Positions 5,759 to 9,813 of a stretch of DNA of 9,813 nt are shown here, piece by piece; the stretch's first letter is position 1; each line of letters opens with the position of its first letter. A model generated the notes under the pieces. The model searched no databases. It saw nothing but the letters and a program-made list of their open reading frames with translations, and was not told the origin of the DNA. Origin of the DNA: Clostridia bacterium (lineage in GTDB: Bacteria; Bacillota_A; Clostridia; Christensenellales; Aristaeellaceae); contig JAFWQM010000037.1 of the NCBI GenBank assembly GCA_017509065.1, positions 1 to 9,813 on the forward strand, given 5' to 3'. The position numbers were made by a program, and so were the translations under genes.

Positions 5759-5779
5759 ATATATAACACAGTTATATAT
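5759..5779. promoter_or_regulatory. perfect dyad in the leader of the SH3b gene
   Basis: ATATATAAC (5759-5767) and GTTATATAT (5771-5779) are exact inverted copies three bases apart. They lie between the minus-strand promoter (5804-5832) and the start codon at 5736, just upstream of the ribosome site. It could be a repressor operator or a small RNA hairpin. It is AT-only apart from its centre, so chance is not excluded. Confidence 0.5.
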
Positions 5780-5803
5780 ACATCCCTGAAAGAAAACATC
5801 ATT

Positions 5804-5832
5804 ATTATACCTGAAAATTCCCTGGATGGCAA
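5804..5832 (-). promoter_or_regulatory. promoter of the SH3b-protein gene
   Basis: Reading the minus strand, TTGCCA (5832-5827) and an exact TATAAT (5809-5804) are 17 bases apart. Transcription would start near 5797, giving a leader of about 60 bases that contains the 5759-5779 dyad. It diverges from the translation-operon promoter at 5935-5962. Confidence 0.78.
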
Positions 5833-5934
5833 GCACGTTCCGGTGTTTTGTCAAAGAGGACGCATAAGGCTGAATGCATGAGAAAAAAGTCATAAATTTG
5901 TTAGCTTTTATCCTCGTTTTTTCTTATAAAACCG

Positions 5935-5962
5935 TTGACAATTCCTTGCAATATATGATAAT
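5935..5962 (+). promoter_or_regulatory. promoter of the L7Ae-rpsL-rpsG-fusA-tuf operon
   Basis: An exact TTGACA (5935-5940) and GATAAT (5957-5962) are 16 bases apart. Transcription would begin near 5969, about 60 bases before the L7Ae-like start codon. No other strong promoter was found before rpsL, so this probably drives the whole cluster, although an internal promoter between 6295 and 6596 cannot be excluded. Confidence 0.72.
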
Positions 5963-6030
5963 ATGCTATGGTTGCCTGCTTTGTGCGGACAACGGTGTTC
6001 TTTTTATCGGCTTCGGAGGGACAAAAGAGG

Positions 6031-6294
6031 ATGCCCGAACGGCTGAAAAAGCGCGGAATGCGCGTGGTGGGCGTGCGGCAGACGCTGCGCGCGATCCGGG
6101 GAAAGGAAGCGGAAATGGTCTTTGTGGCCATGGACGCGGACGCCCGGATGCGGCAGCAGGTGGAACGGGAGGCCGGGGAAAACGGCGTGCCCCTCCAAAT
6201 GATCGCCACCATGGAGGAGCTTTCCTCCCTCTGCCGGGTGGACGTGCCGTCCGCCGCAGCAGCGGTACTAAAGAACACACAAGCAGCGGATTAA
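6031..6294 (+). CDS. L7Ae/L30e-family ribosomal-type protein (YbxF-like)
   Basis: A small (87-residue) RNA-binding protein of the L7Ae/L30e/Gadd45 family, whose Bacillus member (YbxF, rplGB) binds kink-turn RNA and associates with ribosomes. The GVRQTLRAI stretch (14-22), the VFVAMDAD strand-turn (30-37) and the C-terminal VDVPSAAAAVL (70-80) match the family pattern. The ATG at 6031 is chosen for the GGAGGG site ten bases upstream. A longer frame opening at 5968 would start at the predicted transcription start and adds residues unlike the family. Its place directly before rpsL is the classic Firmicutes arrangement. It is cotranscribed with S12, S7, EF-G and EF-Tu, but 302 bases separate it from rpsL, which is long for this operon. 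Confidence 0.88.
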   Translation: MPERLKKRGMRVVGVRQTLRAIRGKEAEMVFVAMDADARMRQQVEREAGENGVPLQMIATMEELSSLCRVDVPSAAAAVLKNTQAAD

Positions 6295-6359
6295 TGCATC
6301 AAGCAATCAAACTTGCCGGATGCGTCGAAGACTGGCTAAGCCTTCGATTGAAATCCGCA

Positions 6360-6508
6360 GGCGCGGCGTGTACGCGCCGAGGAGAAAATTTCCGGAGCAT
6401 CTCCGATGCGGGAGGAAATTTTCATTCCTATCAGATTTTCCGGCCGTGACGCGCAGCGTCACAGGAAAATCTGCAAACCCGAAAAAACGGATTTGTCCAT
6501 TTTTTCGG
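6360..6508 (+). repeat. cluster of nested palindromes between L7Ae-like gene and rpsL
   Basis: Four hairpins follow one another: GGCGCG/CGCGCC (6360-6378); GAAAATTTCC/GGAAATTTTC (6384-6423) around a smaller CGGAG/CTCCG; CAGATTTTCC/GGAAAATCTG (6432-6473) enclosing TGACGC/GCGTCA; and CCGAAAAAA/TTTTTTCGG (6479-6508). The GGAAAAT arms and GC-rich cores recall the element at 4400-4579, suggesting the same class of dispersed palindromic repeat. In RNA they would form a structured spacer inside the translation operon, with the last hairpin resembling a weak terminator or attenuator. Confidence 0.65.
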
Positions 6509-6580
6509 CAACATAGACTATATACCTCCGAGGGTTGCGGGGGTGTTATAGGAGGAGACCGTAAATCCGGCTCCGAAATA

Positions 6581-6590
6581 TATAGGAGGT
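6581..6590 (+). promoter_or_regulatory. rpsL ribosome binding site with an upstream duplicate
   Basis: TATAGGAGG at 6581-6589 precedes the rpsL ATG at 6597 by seven bases and fixes that start. The same nine bases occur 34 bases earlier at 6547-6555, where no start codon follows at usable distance. The upstream copy may be a ribosome standby site or a duplication relic. Confidence 0.75.
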
Positions 6591-6596
6591 GCTTCC

Positions 6597-6971
6597 ATGC
6601 CAACGATCAATCAGTTGATCCGCAAGGGAAGAGAAAAGGTTGTCAACAAGTCAACCGCGCCCATCCTGCAAGGGTGCCCGCAAAAGCGCGGCGTATGCCT
6701 GAGCGTGAAAACCACCACGCCCAAGAAGCCCAATTCGGCTCTGCGCAAGATCGCGAGGATCCGCCTGACCAATTCCATCGAAGGTACCTGCTACATTCCC
6801 GGAATCGGTCACAATCTGCAGGAGCACTCCGTCGTGCTCATCCGCGGCGGCCGTGTGCGCGACCTGCCCGGCGTTCGTTACCACATCATTCGCGGCGCGC
6901 TGGATACCGCCGGCGTTGCGAAGCGTATGCAGGGCCGCTCGCTCTACGGCGCTAAGCGTCCCAAGAAATAA
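6597..6971 (+). CDS. rpsL: 30S ribosomal protein S12
   Basis: Ribosomal protein S12 sits at the decoding centre of the 30S subunit and controls translational accuracy. The 124-residue protein is full length and almost fully conserved: MPTINQL start, GCPQKRGVC (26-34), [13 protein letters not shown] (39-51), [16 protein letters not shown] (71-86) and an RPKK tail. Lys43, where many streptomycin-resistance changes occur, is unchanged, and Asp89, the methylthiolated aspartate in other bacteria, is present. Residue 88 is arginine (CGC, 6858-6860) instead of the usual lysine. K88R is a well-known streptomycin-resistance substitution. It is second in the operon and separated from rpsG by 185 bases, with a strong ribosome site. 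Confidence 0.98.
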   Translation: MPTINQLIRKGREKVVNKSTAPILQGCPQKRGVCLSVKTTTPKKPNSALRKIARIRLTNSIEGTCYIPGIGHNLQEHSVVLIRGGRVRDLPGVRYHIIRGALDTAGVAKRMQGRSLYGAKRPKK

Positions 6972-7627
<656 letters not shown>

Positions 7628-7680
7628 GCTGAAAGCGGCTTAGCGAAAAGAAGTTGTGTAAATAGGAGAACGCAAAAAAC

Positions 7681-9753
7681 ATGCCAAGGAGTCACCCATT
7701 AGACAAGGTCCGCAATATCGGCATCATGGCCCATATCGACGCGGGCAAAACCACCACCAGCGAACGCATCCTGTTCTATACCGGCAGGACGCACCGCATG
7801 GGGGAAGTACATGAGGGCGCGGCCACCATGGACTGGATGGAGGAGGAGCAGGAGCGCGGGATCACCATCACCTCCGCCGCCACCACCTGCCAGTGGAAGG
7901 GTTATCGCATCAATCTGATCGACACCCCCGGCCACGTGGACTTTACGGTAGAAGTTGAGCGTTCCCTGCGCGTACTGGACGGCGCTGTGGCCGTCTTCTG
8001 CGCCAAAGGCGGCGTGGAGCCCCAGAGCGAAACCGTCTGGCGTCAGGCCAATAAATACCATGTTCCCCGCATCGCTTACGTCAACAAAATGGACATTACC
8101 GGCGCCGACTTCCACCGCGTGGTGGATATGATGCGCACCCGCCTTGGCACCAAAGCGGTGCCGATCCAGCTCCCCATCGGCAAGGAAGCCACGTTCCGCG
8201 GCATCATTGACCTGGTGAAGATGAAGGCGGAGGTCTATTACGACGACGAAGGCAAGGATATCCGCGAAGAGGAAATCCCCGCCGAGCTTCTTGAAGATGC
8301 TCAGACCCTCCGCGAGGAAATGGTGGAAGCGGCTGCCGAGCAGGACGACGATATGATGGAAAAATTTCTGGGCGGCGAAGAGCTGACCGAGGAAGAAATC
8401 ATAAACGCCCTGCGAATCGGCACCCTCTCCTGCTCCCTGACCCCGGTGCTGTGCGGCACCTCGTACCGCAATAAGGGCGTACAGCCCCTGCTGGACGCCG
8501 TGCTGGCGTACCTGCCCTCCCCCCTGGACGTGCCTCCGGTGCACGGCTTCGTGAAGGACGGCGAAAAGGAAGTCATCCGCCACGCGGACGACAAGGAACC
8601 CTTCTCCGCCCTGGCCTTCAAGATCGCCGCAGACCCCTTCGTGGGCAAGCTGGCCTTCTTCCGGGTTTACTCCGGCACGATCAACGCGGGCAGCTACGTT
8701 TATAACTCGACCAAGAAGAAGCGGGAACGCTTCAGCCGCATCCTGATGATGCACGCGAACCACCGCGAGGACGTGGAAACGGTTTATTCCGGCGAGATCG
8801 CCGCGGCTGTGGGCTTAAAGGACACCACCACCGGCGATACCCTGTGCGACGAGGGCCATCCCATCGTGCTGGAATCCATGGAATTCCCGGATCCCGTTAT
8901 CCAGGTCGCTATCGAGCCCAAGACCAAAGCCGGTCAGGAAAAGATGGCTATTGCGCTGCAGCGTCTTACGGAAGAAGACCCCACCTTCAAGACCTATACC
9001 GATCAGGAAACCGGCCAGACCATCATCGCCGGGATGGGCGAACTGCACCTGGAAATCATCGTGGACCGAATGCTCCGCGAGTTCAAGGTGGAAGCCGTCG
9101 TGGGCAAGCCCCAGGTGGCTTACAGGGAAACCATCACCAAGAAGGTCACTGCCGAAGGACGCTTCGTCAGGCAGACGGGCGGCCACGGCCAGTACGGCCA
9201 CTGCGTCATCGAAATCGAGCCGCGGGAGCCGGGCGCTGGTTACCTGTTCGAAAACAAGATCGTCGGCGGCGTGATTCCCAAGGAATTCATCGCGCCCATC
9301 GACGCGGGCATCCGGGAAGCGGCCGGTTCCGGCTCCCTGGGCGGCTTCGAGGTCGTGGACTTCAGGGCCGCAGTCATCGACGGCAGCTACCACGAGGTGG
9401 ACTCCTCCGAAGTGGCGTTCAAGATCGCCGGTTCCATGGCGTTCAAGAACGCGCTGGAAAAAGCGGACGAAAAACTGCTGGAGCCCATGATGAAAGTGGA
9501 AGCCATCGTGCCCGATCAGTACCTGGGCGACGTGGTGGGCGACATCAACTCCCGCCGCGGCCGCATCGACAACATCGAATCCCGTCTGGGCGAACAGAGC
9601 GTTCACTGCTTCGTTCCCCTGAGCGAAATGTTCGGATACGCCACCGACCTGCGCTCCCGCACCCAGGGCCGCGGCATGTACACCATGCAGTTCGACCACT
9701 ATGAGGAAGTGCCCAGGAGCGTCGCTGAAAAGGTCGTCGGCAAACGCAACTGA
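7681..9753 (+). CDS. fusA: translation elongation factor G
   Basis: EF-G is the GTPase that moves tRNAs and mRNA through the ribosome after each peptide bond and helps split ribosomes for recycling. The 690-residue protein is full length. The G domain shows AHIDAGKTT (17-25), the switch I region ending ERGITI (58-63), DTPGH (81-85) and NKMD (135-138). Domain II begins near 285. Domain III carries [12 protein letters not shown]. Domain IV has GGHGQYGH (from about 499) and the [12 protein letters not shown] tip loop. Domain V has SRRGRI and [10 protein letters not shown] (to about 668). It looks like the main translocase form, consistent with its place between rpsG and tuf. A GGAGA site lies about 11 bases upstream. 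A long open frame exists on the other strand but only mirrors this gene's GC-rich codons. Confidence 0.98.
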   Translation: MPRSHPLDKVRNIGIMAHIDAGKTTTSERILFYTGRTHRMGEVHEGAATMDWMEEEQERGITITSAATTCQWKGYRINLIDTPGHVDFTVEVERSLRVLDGAVAVFCAKGGVEPQSETVWRQANKYHVPRIAYVNKMDITGADFHRVVDMMRTRLGTKAVPIQLPIGKEATFRGIIDLVKMKAEVYYDDEGKDIREEEIPAELLEDAQTLREEMVEAAAEQDDDMMEKFLGGEELTEEEIINALRIGTLSCSLTPVLCGTSYRNKGVQPLLDAVLAYLPSPLDVPPVHGFVKDGEKEVIRHADDKEPFSALAFKIAADPFVGKLAFFRVYSGTINAGSYVYNSTKKKRERFSRILMMHANHREDVETVYSGEIAAAVGLKDTTTGDTLCDEGHPIVLESMEFPDPVIQVAIEPKTKAGQEKMAIALQRLTEEDPTFKTYTDQETGQTIIAGMGELHLEIIVDRMLREFKVEAVVGKPQVAYRETITKKVTAEGRFVRQTGGHGQYGHCVIEIEPREPGAGYLFENKIVGGVIPKEFIAPIDAGIREAAGSGSLGGFEVVDFRAAVIDGSYHEVDSSEVAFKIAGSMAFKNALEKADEKLLEPMMKVEAIVPDQYLGDVVGDINSRRGRIDNIESRLGEQSVHCFVPLSEMFGYATDLRSRTQGRGMYTMQFDHYEEVPRSVAEKVVGKRN

Positions 9754-9785
9754 CAATAACTGATTGAAAATGGAGGGAAATCCCC

Positions 9786-9813
9786 ATGGCAAAGGAAAAA
9801 TTTGAGCGCACGA
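9786..9813 (+). CDS. tuf: elongation factor Tu (first nine codons, cut by window edge)
   Basis: The final 28 bases start with ATG and encode MAKEKFERT, the standard opening of bacterial EF-Tu, which delivers aminoacyl-tRNA to the ribosome as a GTP complex. GGAGGG (9772-9777) lies eight bases before the start. The gene begins 32 bases after the fusA stop, the usual fusA-tuf order. The rest lies outside the window. Confidence 0.93.

Noticed and set aside
5968..6030. Longer N-terminus for the L7Ae-like protein
   Set aside because: Its ATG coincides with the predicted transcription start, has no ribosome site and adds residues not found in the family.
7699..9792. Long minus-strand open frames opposite fusA (about 350 and 325 codons)
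   Set aside because: They mirror the GC-rich codons of EF-G, have no ribosome site or recognisable domain, and overlap a certain gene along their length.

Overview
The window reads as a piece of a Firmicutes chromosome, most likely an uncultured gut-type member of the Clostridia with moderate to high GC. Three things point that way. An L7Ae-like protein gene (rplGB/ybxF type) sits directly ahead of rpsL, rpsG, fusA and tuf. There is a Gram-positive class C sortase with LPXTG pilins. Shine-Dalgarno sites are strong and most promoters are close to the TTGACA/TATAAT consensus. No tRNA, rRNA, CRISPR array or transposase gene was seen.

Layout. Bases 1-123 hold the possible tail of an upstream gene and a terminator-like hairpin. 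Bases about 273-1372 are a single-gene unit: promoter, class C sortase, terminator. Bases 1650-3624 are a second unit: a perfect-consensus promoter, a leader of about 380 nt, a 494-residue LPXTG major pilin and a strong terminator. Bases 3643-3782 form a compact promoter-hairpins-terminator unit that looks like a small RNA gene. It abuts a pilin remnant (to 4212) that keeps only the last Cna-B-like domain and an intact sorting signal. Two stacked terminators follow, then a roughly 180-bp palindromic mosaic element (4400-4579). On the minus strand, 5736-4624 encodes a secreted protein with two copies of an unnamed beta-rich domain, a Pro/Thr linker and a C-terminal SH3b domain, with its own promoter. 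From 5935 to the right edge runs the str-type translation operon: L7Ae-like protein, S12, S7, EF-G and the first codons of EF-Tu.

How it works together. The sortase and pilin form a minimal pilus system: the sortase would join pilin subunits through the LPSTGG threonine and a pilin-motif lysine. The remnant was probably an accessory or alternative pilin for the same sortase. The SH3b protein is probably a secreted wall-associated protein and may belong to the same surface region, but that is inference. The str operon is unrelated housekeeping. It is notable because rpoB/rpoC, which often sit upstream, are not in the nearly 6 kb before it.

Most worth a second look: Arg at S12 position 88 (the classical K88R streptomycin-resistance change), the palindromic mosaic elements in two intergenic regions, the candidate small RNA at about 3677-3782, the structured pilin leader, and the acidic insertion and missing DP(F/W) lid motif in the sortase.
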